From: Bacillota bacterium
GTDB lineage: Bacteria; Bacillota; Bacilli; Alicyclobacillales; SLC66
Length of the DNA: 35,978 nucleotides
Assembly (NCBI GenBank): GCA_021820975.1
Contig: JAKADA010000021.1
Location: forward strand, 1-35,978
Reading direction: 5' to 3'
Made by a program: the position numbers and the translations under genes. Under the pieces are notes generated by a model. That model made no database searches, was not told the DNA's origin, and saw only the letters and a list, made by a program, of their open reading frames with translations. Shown piece by piece: positions 8,843 through 16,422 of the stretch (the stretch's first letter is position 1; each line of letters begins with the position of its first letter).

Positions 8843-9637
8843 TTACTTTTTTACCCACGCATGGGCCGGATCGTCATTAGGAATCATGACACGATCTTGT
8901 GCACCTGCCATCATCCAAAGATAGTACAATTGGTATCCACCTGCAGCACAGACCGGATGATATCCTTTATTGATCAAAAACGTGTCACCATGTTGCACAC
9001 GAAATGCCTGATCAACAGAACTATCAGTTGTATACTGAGCTTGCAAACCGAATCCATTCTCAGGATTGAGTTGATAAAAATAGACTTCTTCCATGTTTGC
9101 TTCAACTTCTCTAATGTAGTTGTCATGCTTATGCGGTGGGAAACTCGACCACATACCAGGGGCATTAAACGTCTCACCTACGATAATGCGATGCACACGA
9201 CCTTCTGCATTTTTTACTACAATATCGTGTACATCTCTTTGCCAATTATCTTTCCCTACTGTGCGCGCCCATACTTCATCAGGTTTAACCACAAATGGCT
9301 CAAAAACCTCATCGCAAGGCGTACCGCATAAAGCCATCTGCAATTCCGCTTCACCCACATTGGAAACGGCAAACGACGCACCTGCTGGCAAATAAAAAGC
9401 GGTGGCACGCCCTGCAAAGACACCATCTCGCTCGCCTTCAAACACGTGTCCTCCTACTTCTACACGTACCTTGCCTTTTAGCAAGGTGAGCACTTTTTCC
9501 TCACCCTGCGTTGTCCCTACATAATTTGTCAAAGGTTGTAATGTCAAGATCCCAAATGTTAATAAATGTAACGTTCCATTATCTGCACCCACAATTTCAC
9601 GATATCCATCTTGTTTTGCTGCACGAAGTAAAGTCAT
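8843..9637 (-). CDS. KduI/IolB-family sugar-acid isomerase
   Basis: This is a 264-residue bicupin of the KduI/IolB family, closest in motifs to IolB (5-deoxy-glucuronate isomerase). The metal site is visible: His169 and His171 in PPHKHD, a Glu at 183/184 in EEVYFYQ, and His227 in KGYHPVCAA. The IolB-type segments KDNWQRDVHDIVV and GETFNAPGMWSSFPPHKHD are clear. No other inositol gene (iolA, C, D, E, G) is nearby. It sits between uxaB (22 bases upstream) and the M24-like gene, in an operon that needs an aldo-keto uronate isomerase. Conversion of galacturonate to tagaturonate, or of a related uronate, is therefore a reasonable guess. KduI, a relative, isomerises 5-keto-4-deoxyuronate. Confidence 0.9.
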   Translation of the reverse strand: MTLLRAAKQDGYREIVGADNGTLHLLTFGILTLQPLTNYVGTTQGEEKVLTLLKGKVRVEVGGHVFEGERDGVFAGRATAFYLPAGASFAVSNVGEAELQMALCGTPCDEVFEPFVVKPDEVWARTVGKDNWQRDVHDIVVKNAEGRVHRIIVGETFNAPGMWSSFPPHKHDNYIREVEANMEEVYFYQLNPENGFGLQAQYTTDSSVDQAFRVQHGDTFLINKGYHPVCAAGGYQLYYLWMMAGAQDRVMIPNDDPAHAWVKK

Positions 9638-9659
9638 TGTTCATCGTCCTCCTCATGAA

Positions 9660-11144
9660 TTAATGATTTAGTATATTCTCGACTGCTTTCAATACCCCAA
9701 GTTCACGGATCTGCTCGATATCATAAACAAGGTGTTCCGAAAAAGAGGGGAGTGTGTTTAAATCCTGACCCCATACTTCTTCAAGCGAGAGCAATGCTTT
9801 CACACTGGCTTCTAATCCTTCTTGCTTTTCTAAAGCCCACGCTTGTTGCACGAGTTGCATCGAAGTTGCATCATCACGAATAGCATAGGGCGAAGTGCCA
9901 TCTTCGTCTAAATGAAAATACAACAGTTGTCCAGCAATCGCCATCGTAAGAAGTTTTGGCAGCGTAGCAAAACGCTCGATATAATCCATGAAAGTCGGTA
10001 ATAATCGGACCTTGACTTTAGAAAGTGCATTGAGTTGCAATGATGCAATTTCATGACGTAAGAGTGGGTTTGAAAACCGTTCCATCACAGCCGCTGCGAA
10101 TGATTCGGCTTCTGTAAGTTCAACATGTTGTACTTGCAAAGCTTTATTTACTTCATCGTGCAACAAGTGCTGCACAAATGATCCAAGGACAGGATGTGTC
10201 ACCGTTTCTCGTACCGTCTCAATTGCAGAAAGCGTCGCAAGACCAGCCAAGGAAGTATGCGCTCCATTAAGAATACGCACTTTAATCAAGCGAAAAGGTG
10301 CAACGTCTGGTTCATAGCGAACGTTAAGCCCCAAGGAGCCAAAATCCCATTTGTCCTTTAATCGCGCATCCCCTTGAATTACCCACAGGTGAAATGGTTC
10401 GCGAATAATGCCAAGCTTATCTTCATACGTCATGTCATGCGTTGCTGGATCAAGTGTCGATGTCTGAAAGCCTGTCACGATACTATCAACAAGCGTATTG
10501 TAGAATCGATTGGATTCTTGCACCCACGCAACAAACTCCGAAGATAAATTCCAATTCGAAGCATGACGAAGCACAAGCTCACGCAAAATATCTCCGTTAT
10601 TTTCAACTAGTTCGCAAGGAACAATATCAAGTCCCATTTGGGCATCCCCAGCAAAAGCTTGAAATCGCTCATAAAGGTACGCCGTCAACTTAGCTGGGAA
10701 TGATGCGTTACAACGTTCGTGATCGTAGCCTTCCTCTAGGTAAGTCAGACCAGCTTCCGTCGTGTTTGATACGACGATGTCGATTTGTGGATTTCTCGCA
10801 CATTGCAAAAATTGATCCCATTGTTGATACGGATCGATTGCCCGGGAAATCGATTGGATGATTTCACGATCATCACGCACTTTCCCATTCTCCATACCAC
10901 GCAACCAAACTGTATACAAACCATCTTGATCATTGATTTCTTGAATTTTTGCAGCGCCTAGGGCGAGCGGTGTAGCTACTACAACACTACCCTTAAACTT
11001 ACCATTTTTATTCAATTGATGAATAAGCCAATCAACAAAACCTCGTAGAAAATTACCTTCACCGATTTGCAGAACTCTTTCGGGATGTAGCTCTTGAGCT
11101 TGCTCCGGCATTTCTTGTTGCAACCATGAACGAGTTACTAACAT
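9660..11144 (-). CDS. uxaB: Tagaturonate reductase (altronate oxidoreductase)
   Basis: UxaB reduces D-tagaturonate to D-altronate with NADH in galacturonate catabolism. It has 494 residues and belongs to the mannitol dehydrogenase / long-chain polyol family. The nucleotide-binding N-terminus reads VLQIGEGNFLRGFVDWLIH near residue 25. The catalytic segment with KVRILNGAHTSLAGLA, near residue 290, starts the all-helical C-terminal domain. The ATG follows a GGAGGTG ribosome site. It lies 21 bases after uxaA and 22 before the isomerase-like gene, in the same operon as KDG kinase and KDPG aldolase. The neighbouring altronate dehydratase favours UxaB over UxuB (fructuronate reductase). Confidence 0.94.
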   Translation of the reverse strand: MLVTRSWLQQEMPEQAQELHPERVLQIGEGNFLRGFVDWLIHQLNKNGKFKGSVVVATPLALGAAKIQEINDQDGLYTVWLRGMENGKVRDDREIIQSISRAIDPYQQWDQFLQCARNPQIDIVVSNTTEAGLTYLEEGYDHERCNASFPAKLTAYLYERFQAFAGDAQMGLDIVPCELVENNGDILRELVLRHASNWNLSSEFVAWVQESNRFYNTLVDSIVTGFQTSTLDPATHDMTYEDKLGIIREPFHLWVIQGDARLKDKWDFGSLGLNVRYEPDVAPFRLIKVRILNGAHTSLAGLATLSAIETVRETVTHPVLGSFVQHLLHDEVNKALQVQHVELTEAESFAAAVMERFSNPLLRHEIASLQLNALSKVKVRLLPTFMDYIERFATLPKLLTMAIAGQLLYFHLDEDGTSPYAIRDDATSMQLVQQAWALEKQEGLEASVKALLSLEEVWGQDLNTLPSFSEHLVYDIEQIRELGVLKAVENILNH

Positions 11145-11165
11145 ATGGACACCTCCAGATTGGTA

Positions 11166-12665
11166 TTATAGGGTTACTCCATCTTTAAATATGGCAATTT
11201 CACGAAACTCATTTTGTTCATTGTGCGTGCGGTACGCCCCTGAGGCCGTATCGAGAATCAAACGGTATAGCTCTTCGGATAAATTGCTCATCGATTGTCC
11301 TTCCAAAAGCTGTCCAGCATCCACATCGATCCAGTGCGGTTTTTGCTCTGCAAGTGCCGTATTCGTTGAAATTTTTACCGTCGGCACAGCTCCACCTAGT
11401 GGTGTTCCACGTCCTGTGGAAAACAAGACGATATGGGCTCCTGACGCAATGAGCGCAGTCACCGATACCATGTCATTACCGGGCGCTTGCACCAAATTGA
11501 GACCAGTCATAACAGCTGGTTCTCCATAAAGAAGAACGTCCTGAACAATGCCATGCCCACCTTTTTGCGTACAACCTAACGACTTTTCCTCAAGGGTTGT
11601 GATACCACCGTCTTTATTGCCAGGTGATGGATTCTCATAAATCACCTGATTGTGGCGAGCATAATAATCCTTAAAATCATTGATAAGATGGACCGTTTTT
11701 TCAAAGGTTTGTTCATCTTTTGCACGATTCATCAAGATCGTCTCAGCACCAAACATTTCCGGAACTTCTGTCAAGAATGTCGTTGCGCCTTGCTTGATCA
11801 ACAAATCTGAAACGGCACCGATCAACGGATTGGCTGTGATGCCTGAAAACCCATCCGATCCTCCACATTTGAGGCCAACTTTTAGTTTTGAAACGGGCAC
11901 CGGTGTACGTTTAAAAGTTTTCGCATAATGGACCAATTGTGTGATTTTTTCGAGCCCTTCCTCGAATTCATCTTTTACACCTTGAACTTGTAAAAATTGT
12001 ATGCGCTTATCAGAAATATCACCGAGAAACGGAAGAAACTCTTGAATTCGATTGTTTTCACAACCAAGTCCCATGATGAGAACGCCTGCTGCATTGGGAT
12101 GGCGAACAAGACCTGCCAAAGCTTTTTGCGTATATGTCAAATCATCGCCAAGTTGTGAGCATCCATAGGGATGAGCGAAATGGTAGACACCATCCACATC
12201 ACCTTGAAATTTTGCGTTTGCAATCGTCGCTAAGCGTTCTGCCGTTTTATTGATACAACCCACCGTATTGATAATCCAAATTTCATTGCGAATACCGACA
12301 TCTCCATTTTCTCTTACATAGCCTTCAAAGAATCCCGCAAGCGAGTTAGCATCGGGCTCCAAAGACGCAGATACTGGTTGATAGGTATAATCAAGTTTTC
12401 CTGATAAATTGGTGCCAAGGTTATGCGAGTGAACATGCGATCCGCGCGCAATGGCAACAGTGGCATGGCCGATAGGCGAACCATACTTGATGATATTGTC
12501 GCCTTGAGCAAGATTAGCTAATGCCACTTTATGTCCTTTAGGTAAATCTTCTAAGACGGTGATTTTTTCGTCACCTAAAGTGACTGTTTCACCTTGTGCA
12601 AGGTTCCTGAGCGCAATCGCTACCACATCACTTTTATGCAACTGCAGCAAAGCTGTCTCAGCCAT
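11166..12665 (-). CDS. uxaA: Altronate dehydratase
   Basis: UxaA dehydrates D-altronate to 2-keto-3-deoxygluconate (KDG). It has 499 residues from the ATG at 12665. The N-terminal SAF-type domain (about residues 1-85) is followed by the catalytic UxaA domain with GLGCENNRIQEF, GLKCGGSDGFSGITANPLIG and the C-terminal STGRGTPLGGAVPTVKIS. A GTG at 12680 would add five residues, but the ATG gives the family's usual N-terminus (MAETALLQLHKSDVVAIAL). The start overlaps the end of the aldolase gene by eight bases, which suggests translational coupling. The family uses a divalent metal, normally iron. Confidence 0.95.
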   Translation of the reverse strand: MAETALLQLHKSDVVAIALRNLAQGETVTLGDEKITVLEDLPKGHKVALANLAQGDNIIKYGSPIGHATVAIARGSHVHSHNLGTNLSGKLDYTYQPVSASLEPDANSLAGFFEGYVRENGDVGIRNEIWIINTVGCINKTAERLATIANAKFQGDVDGVYHFAHPYGCSQLGDDLTYTQKALAGLVRHPNAAGVLIMGLGCENNRIQEFLPFLGDISDKRIQFLQVQGVKDEFEEGLEKITQLVHYAKTFKRTPVPVSKLKVGLKCGGSDGFSGITANPLIGAVSDLLIKQGATTFLTEVPEMFGAETILMNRAKDEQTFEKTVHLINDFKDYYARHNQVIYENPSPGNKDGGITTLEEKSLGCTQKGGHGIVQDVLLYGEPAVMTGLNLVQAPGNDMVSVTALIASGAHIVLFSTGRGTPLGGAVPTVKISTNTALAEQKPHWIDVDAGQLLEGQSMSNLSEELYRLILDTASGAYRTHNEQNEFREIAIFKDGVTL

Positions 12666-13296
12666 TGGTTTTTCCCACACTTTCTACGATTCGTCTTGCT
12701 CTCTTGGTGATCGATGCCCAATCATTATTTTCCAGATCCTTTGCTGGAAATAGTGAACTTCCTAGTCCTGCGACCGCGGCCCCCGCTTGAAGATAAGAAA
12801 GAAGATTATCCTCATGCAAACCACCTGTGACCATGATCGAAAGCCCCGCAAAGGGTCCCAAGACATCTTTGATAAACCCAGGTCCAACGACACTTGCTGG
12901 GAAAACTTTCACCATAGACACACCCGCTTTGATTGCTGTGCGAATTTCTGTAGGTGTCATAACACCCGGTACAATTGGGACATCTAATCTCATGGCATGT
13001 TCAATCAAATCAACGTCAAGATGAGGACACACTAGAAATTTCGCCCCAGCATCAACTGCCTCTTTTGCCTCATGTGGCGTAAATACGGTACCAGCGCCCA
13101 CATGCAACGCAGAACCATATTCGCGAACGACTTTTTTGATGAGATTACCGGCATCGTGCGCATCCATCGTTATCTCGACGCTTGTTATTCCACCTAATAA
13201 TAGCGCCTCAACGACGGCTTGAAACTTATCTACCGGCAGTCGTCGCATGACGGCAACCACTTTCTGCTGTCGTATTGTCTCAAGGACATCCACCAT
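12658..13296 (-). CDS. kdgA: 2-keto-3-deoxy-6-phosphogluconate (KDPG) aldolase
   Basis: KdgA (Eda) cleaves KDPG to pyruvate and glyceraldehyde-3-phosphate. It is a 212-residue class I aldolase TIM barrel. Visible catalytic residues are the Schiff-base Lys130 in MVKVFPASVVGPGFIK and the general-base Glu41 in VEITMD. The phosphate-binding segments HVGAGTVF and MVTGGLHEDN are also present. Its ATG abuts the kdgK stop (TAA directly before ATG), and its end overlaps the uxaA start. Confidence 0.96.
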   Translation of the reverse strand: MVDVLETIRQQKVVAVMRRLPVDKFQAVVEALLLGGITSVEITMDAHDAGNLIKKVVREYGSALHVGAGTVFTPHEAKEAVDAGAKFLVCPHLDVDLIEHAMRLDVPIVPGVMTPTEIRTAIKAGVSMVKVFPASVVGPGFIKDVLGPFAGLSIMVTGGLHEDNLLSYLQAGAAVAGLGSSLFPAKDLENNDWASITKRARRIVESVGKTNG

Positions 13297-14313
13297 TTAT
13301 CGTTGCACCTCCTCGTTACCGTATATAAGTCGTTGAACTTCAAAAAGACTTGGATAGCCACTCGAATCTCCTGCACTCGTTACTGCATAAGCACCAAGAA
13401 TGGTGCCAAGCGTCAAAGCAGTTTGCAAGCTTTCTCCTCGCAATAAACCTGCAATGAATCCCGCATTGAAACCGTCACCTGCACCAACCGTATCGACAAC
13501 ATGCTGTACTCGCTTGGCTTCTACATGTGTCGATCCATCGGACGTATACGCGGTAGCACCGCGTTCGCCACGTTTCACGATTATTCCTTGTCCAGAAAAA
13601 CCAAAACTCACAATTTCCTCGTACACTTTTGCTTCATCATCTGTTCCAAACAATAACTTCGCTTCGGTATCACCGATAAATAACCATGTCACAAAAGGGA
13701 TAACCTCTTTAAGGTTATTACGCCACGATTCTGCGTCCGCCATCTTCAAACGAACATTAATATCAAATGAAGTGCGGATACCGCTTTCACTTGCCGCCTG
13801 TAAGACGCGATCAGTTTCCAGACGCGTAGACTCACAAAGCATACGAACAATACCTGTAGTATGAACAAAAGAGAAAATTCCTTCTAACACATCGTTAACA
13901 CATTGATCAGCTTTCCATTGTCCAAGAGCCATCGGAGTTGCGGAGCGATAATAATAGACGTTCGAGTCGCTTTGCATACCTGATCTCATTTTAAATAAAA
14001 TACCCGTAGCACCAAGAGGGCTAGCTATCACTCGAGATGCATCCACACTGTCTGCTTTAAGTTCTCTGATCAAAAACTCGCCAAAAGGATCATCACCAAC
14101 TACTGCAGCATAAGCAACAGGGATGCTCAATCTCCCTAAAGCAATGGCTGTGTTTAACTCAGCCCCCGCCACATCCATACGAAAATCTCGATCGAAAGCT
14201 ATGCGCTCAGTTCCCTTATGAGCGCACACGACAAGCGGTTCGCCAAAAGTTAATACACGATCTACTGCTTGATTGATATTTTTCACAGCGACATCACGAT
14301 GAGTTTCGTCCAT
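13297..14313 (-). CDS. kdgK: 2-keto-3-deoxygluconate kinase
   Basis: KdgK phosphorylates KDG at position 6 with ATP. It is a 338-residue PfkB/ribokinase-family protein. The substrate-binding N-terminal segment RMDVAGAELNTAIALGRL and the C-terminal PfkB signature DTVGAGDGFNAGFIAG (anion hole and catalytic Asp) are clear. The ATG at 14313 is chosen because GAAAGGCGG lies five to seven bases upstream; the longer reading frame from 14340 has no ribosome site. It is the first gene of the uronate operon, with a good sigma-A promoter upstream. Confidence 0.95.
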   Translation of the reverse strand: MDETHRDVAVKNINQAVDRVLTFGEPLVVCAHKGTERIAFDRDFRMDVAGAELNTAIALGRLSIPVAYAAVVGDDPFGEFLIRELKADSVDASRVIASPLGATGILFKMRSGMQSDSNVYYYRSATPMALGQWKADQCVNDVLEGIFSFVHTTGIVRMLCESTRLETDRVLQAASESGIRTSFDINVRLKMADAESWRNNLKEVIPFVTWLFIGDTEAKLLFGTDDEAKVYEEIVSFGFSGQGIIVKRGERGATAYTSDGSTHVEAKRVQHVVDTVGAGDGFNAGFIAGLLRGESLQTALTLGTILGAYAVTSAGDSSGYPSLFEVQRLIYGNEEVQR

Positions 14314-14369
14314 AGAAAGCCGCCTTTCAATCATAAACACTTGAGATACAATGTCATCTCTTTAACATC

Positions 14370-14398
14370 ATTATAGATGTATTCATTTCATAGGTCAA
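14370..14398 (-). promoter_or_regulatory. Sigma-A promoter of the kdgK-kdgA-uxaA-uxaB operon
   Basis: On the minus strand TTGACC (14398-14393) and TATAAT (14375-14370) are separated by exactly 17 bases. The -10 ends 56 bases before the kdgK start. Confidence 0.8.
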
Positions 14399-14402
14399 TA
14401 AA

Positions 14403-14437
14403 TTAATAACATATTTATAGACAAAGTATGTTAATAA
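14403..14437. promoter_or_regulatory. Inverted repeat just upstream of the uronate operon promoter
   Basis: TTAATAACATA and TATGTTAATAA form 11-base arms with one mismatch around a 13-base spacer. The repeat ends five bases upstream of the -35 box. It could be a regulator site, but it is AT-rich and has no exact partner in the LacI promoter region. Confidence 0.35.
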
Positions 14438-14467
14438 AACACTCGTTTTCTGTAAAAATACAAAATT

Positions 14468-14503
14468 GCACTGCCAACCTTATAAAGTCTCAGTTGGCAG
14501 TGC
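14468..14503 (-). terminator. Terminator hairpin of the mtl operon (distal)
   Basis: An 11-base perfect stem (GCACTGCCAAC with GTTGGCAGTGC) and a 14-base loop are followed on the minus strand by an AT-rich tract rich in T. It is the second hairpin after the HPr gene. Confidence 0.7.
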
Positions 14504-14522
14504 TGTATCCATATAGTAGAAA

Positions 14523-14553
14523 GGACACCTCGCACAAGATTGCTGAGATGTCC
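14523..14553 (-). terminator. Hairpin directly after the HPr gene
   Basis: GGACACCTC pairs with GAGATGTCC (one G-T pair) around a 13-base loop, starting seven bases after the HPr stop. It lacks a T tract, so it may protect the 3' end or act as an attenuating terminator before the stronger hairpin downstream. Confidence 0.4.
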
Positions 14554-14559
14554 AACAAA

Positions 14560-14811
14560 TCATTTGTTTCGAAGAATATCGCACAGTTGATTAAGTGCTA
14601 CCTCTTCATCTTCACCTTTGGTAATAACTTTGATCTCCTGACCATGTTTTACGCCTAGCGCCAATAGATTTAGAAGGCTCTTACCATCAGCTGTTTTCCC
14701 ATTGGCCTCAACCATTACTGTCGATTTAAACGTGCTTGCCGCCTTAACGAAGACGGTTGCCGGTCGCGCATGTAATCCTTTTTCATCTAAAATGGTGATA
14801 CTCTTTTCCAA
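14560..14811 (-). CDS. HPr-family phosphocarrier protein
   Basis: HPr passes phosphate from enzyme I to sugar-specific EIIA proteins. It has 83 residues. The phosphorylated His14 lies in KGLHARPAT, and a regulatory serine (Ser45) lies in ADGKSLLNLLALGV, so it should serve both transport and HPr kinase/CcpA regulation. It starts with TTG, eight bases after a GGGAGTGG ribosome site. It lies 15 bases after mtlD, at the end of the mtlR-mtlF-mtlD operon, not in a ptsHI operon. It may be the cell's general HPr or a mannitol-dedicated paralogue. Confidence 0.93.
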   Translation of the reverse strand: MEKSITILDEKGLHARPATVFVKAASTFKSTVMVEANGKTADGKSLLNLLALGVKHGQEIKVITKGEDEEVALNQLCDILRNK

Positions 14812-14826
14812 ACTAGACCACTCCCG

Positions 14827-15987
14827 TTATTTTTTTATATTTTCCTGGATAAAATAATAATTTGATGCGATTTTTGCAACAACATCCTCATTGACATCTT
14901 TGCTGATATGGCGAATCGCATATTCGATACCATGATTAGCAATCGTGTCTTGCAATTGCTCAGCCTTATCATCACCAGATGCAGTGAACAGATAACCTGC
15001 AGCCATACCCATGGTTAGAAATTCCGGATGCCCACCTGCTGAGACGAATTGAGTTAAAGGCGACACGAATCTTTCATTAGGTCCTAATTTTCTGATAGGA
15101 TCCCGCCCTACACGAGTTACATCATCTTCGAGATAAGGATTTAAAAATCGTTTCTGTATTTTCTGTGCGTACGATTCAAGGGACTGTCGTGTGAGCTTCG
15201 GATAGGCATACAGAAGTCCTTCAATGGCCTCTTGTTGCACGCCTGCGGCTATTTGCGAAATCCAAGGATCGTGCATAGCTTCATCAATCGTTCGATAGTT
15301 TTTTACATAACCCAAATAAGCAACTGTAGCATGGGTACCGTTGAGTAAGAAAAGTTTTCGTTCAAGATAAGGAGCCAATTCATCCACAAACGTAGCACCG
15401 TCGATCGAAACCGAACCTACTAGAGCTCTCTTTTCAATATCCCATTCAAAAAATTCCTCTACAACAACATCAAGGGGGCGACTATCTGCTCGACGTACGT
15501 TCGGTGCGATGCGATCAACAGCCACATTGGCAAACCCGACATGCGAGTCAACGTAATCAAGTACGGACGGATCTATTTGCTCCAATACATAGGTCTTTAA
15601 AATATCCGTCGCATTAATCGCATTTTCACACGCGAACACGTTCACAAATTGAGGCACACCCTGATTAGCTCGTTGCATGAGTCCCTGTGCAATGATTTTT
15701 GCAACAGCCGGAAGATTTCGCACACCGACTGATGTGGTTATACTGTCAGCACCAACAACTTCTGCAACACATTCATGCGAATCCAACATAACGGCAGATA
15801 CGTCATTCACCGTAATTTCCCTTTGCTCATCGCCCACTACGATAACACGATAAGATTTTTGCTCATTTATTTTTTCAACAACTTCAGTTACTACGTCAGC
15901 AAAAATGACCTCATAACCTGCGTCATGTAACAAAAAGCCAATAAAACCGCGTCCAATGTTACCTGCACCGAAATGAAGTGCCTTCAT
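14827..15987 (-). CDS. mtlD: Mannitol-1-phosphate 5-dehydrogenase
   Basis: MtlD oxidises mannitol-1-phosphate, the product of the mannitol PTS, to fructose-6-phosphate with NAD. The 386-residue length is typical. The Rossmann motif ALHFGAGNIGRGFIGFLL opens the protein, and the catalytic-domain segment RKLFLLNGTHATVAYLG lies near residue 210. It abuts mtlF (mtlF stop and mtlD start are adjacent) and is followed by HPr. Confidence 0.97.
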   Translation of the reverse strand: MKALHFGAGNIGRGFIGFLLHDAGYEVIFADVVTEVVEKINEQKSYRVIVVGDEQREITVNDVSAVMLDSHECVAEVVGADSITTSVGVRNLPAVAKIIAQGLMQRANQGVPQFVNVFACENAINATDILKTYVLEQIDPSVLDYVDSHVGFANVAVDRIAPNVRRADSRPLDVVVEEFFEWDIEKRALVGSVSIDGATFVDELAPYLERKLFLLNGTHATVAYLGYVKNYRTIDEAMHDPWISQIAAGVQQEAIEGLLYAYPKLTRQSLESYAQKIQKRFLNPYLEDDVTRVGRDPIRKLGPNERFVSPLTQFVSAGGHPEFLTMGMAAGYLFTASGDDKAEQLQDTIANHGIEYAIRHISKDVNEDVVAKIASNYYFIQENIKK

Positions 15988-16422
15988 TTAATTACCCTCC
16001 TTTTCAATCAAATCAATAATTGCCAAAGGATCACTGCTTTCTACAATCTCCTTTACATTAGCTTCTTCAGAGCAAACAATGGCTATTTTTGATAAGGCAT
16101 CCATATGATCATCTCCAATACCCGCGATCCCAATCAACAGATGAGCGACATTACCATTGCCAAAGTCGACACCATTGCGGTACTGAGCAATAACAATACC
16201 TGAATGTTTAATATACTGCGTATATTCCGGCATAGCGTGCGGAATAGCTACTCCATTGGCCATATACGTGGTCAAGCTGTTTTCACGTTTAATCATACCT
16301 TCGATATACAATTCATCTACGTAACCGTTCTCGATCAATTTTCTTCCTAGCCGCTTTATAGCAGACATTTTATCCTCTGACTCTACGTCCAATAAAATAT
16401 TTTCTACAGTTAAAATTTCCAT
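15988..16422 (-). CDS. mtlF: Mannitol-specific PTS EIIA component
   Basis: MtlF accepts phosphate from HPr and passes it to the EIIB domain of MtlA. It has 144 residues, with the phospho-accepting His62 in VAIPHAMPEYTQY and the family segment GIAGIGDDHMDALSKIA. The start overlaps the last base of the mtlR stop (TAATG). EIIA is a separate protein here, matching the EIICB form of MtlA across the divergent promoter. Confidence 0.96.
   Translation of the reverse strand: MEILTVENILLDVESEDKMSAIKRLGRKLIENGYVDELYIEGMIKRENSLTTYMANGVAIPHAMPEYTQYIKHSGIVIAQYRNGVDFGNGNVAHLLIGIAGIGDDHMDALSKIAIVCSEEANVKEIVESSDPLAIIDLIEKEGN

Noticed and set aside
8843-9637. Calling the IolB-like gene part of an inositol operon
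   Set aside because: No other inositol catabolic gene is present and all neighbours belong to hexuronate breakdown.
12658-12680. Starting uxaA at the upstream GTG (12680)
   Set aside because: The family N-terminus begins at the ATG 12665, and the longer form adds only residues shared with the end of the aldolase frame.
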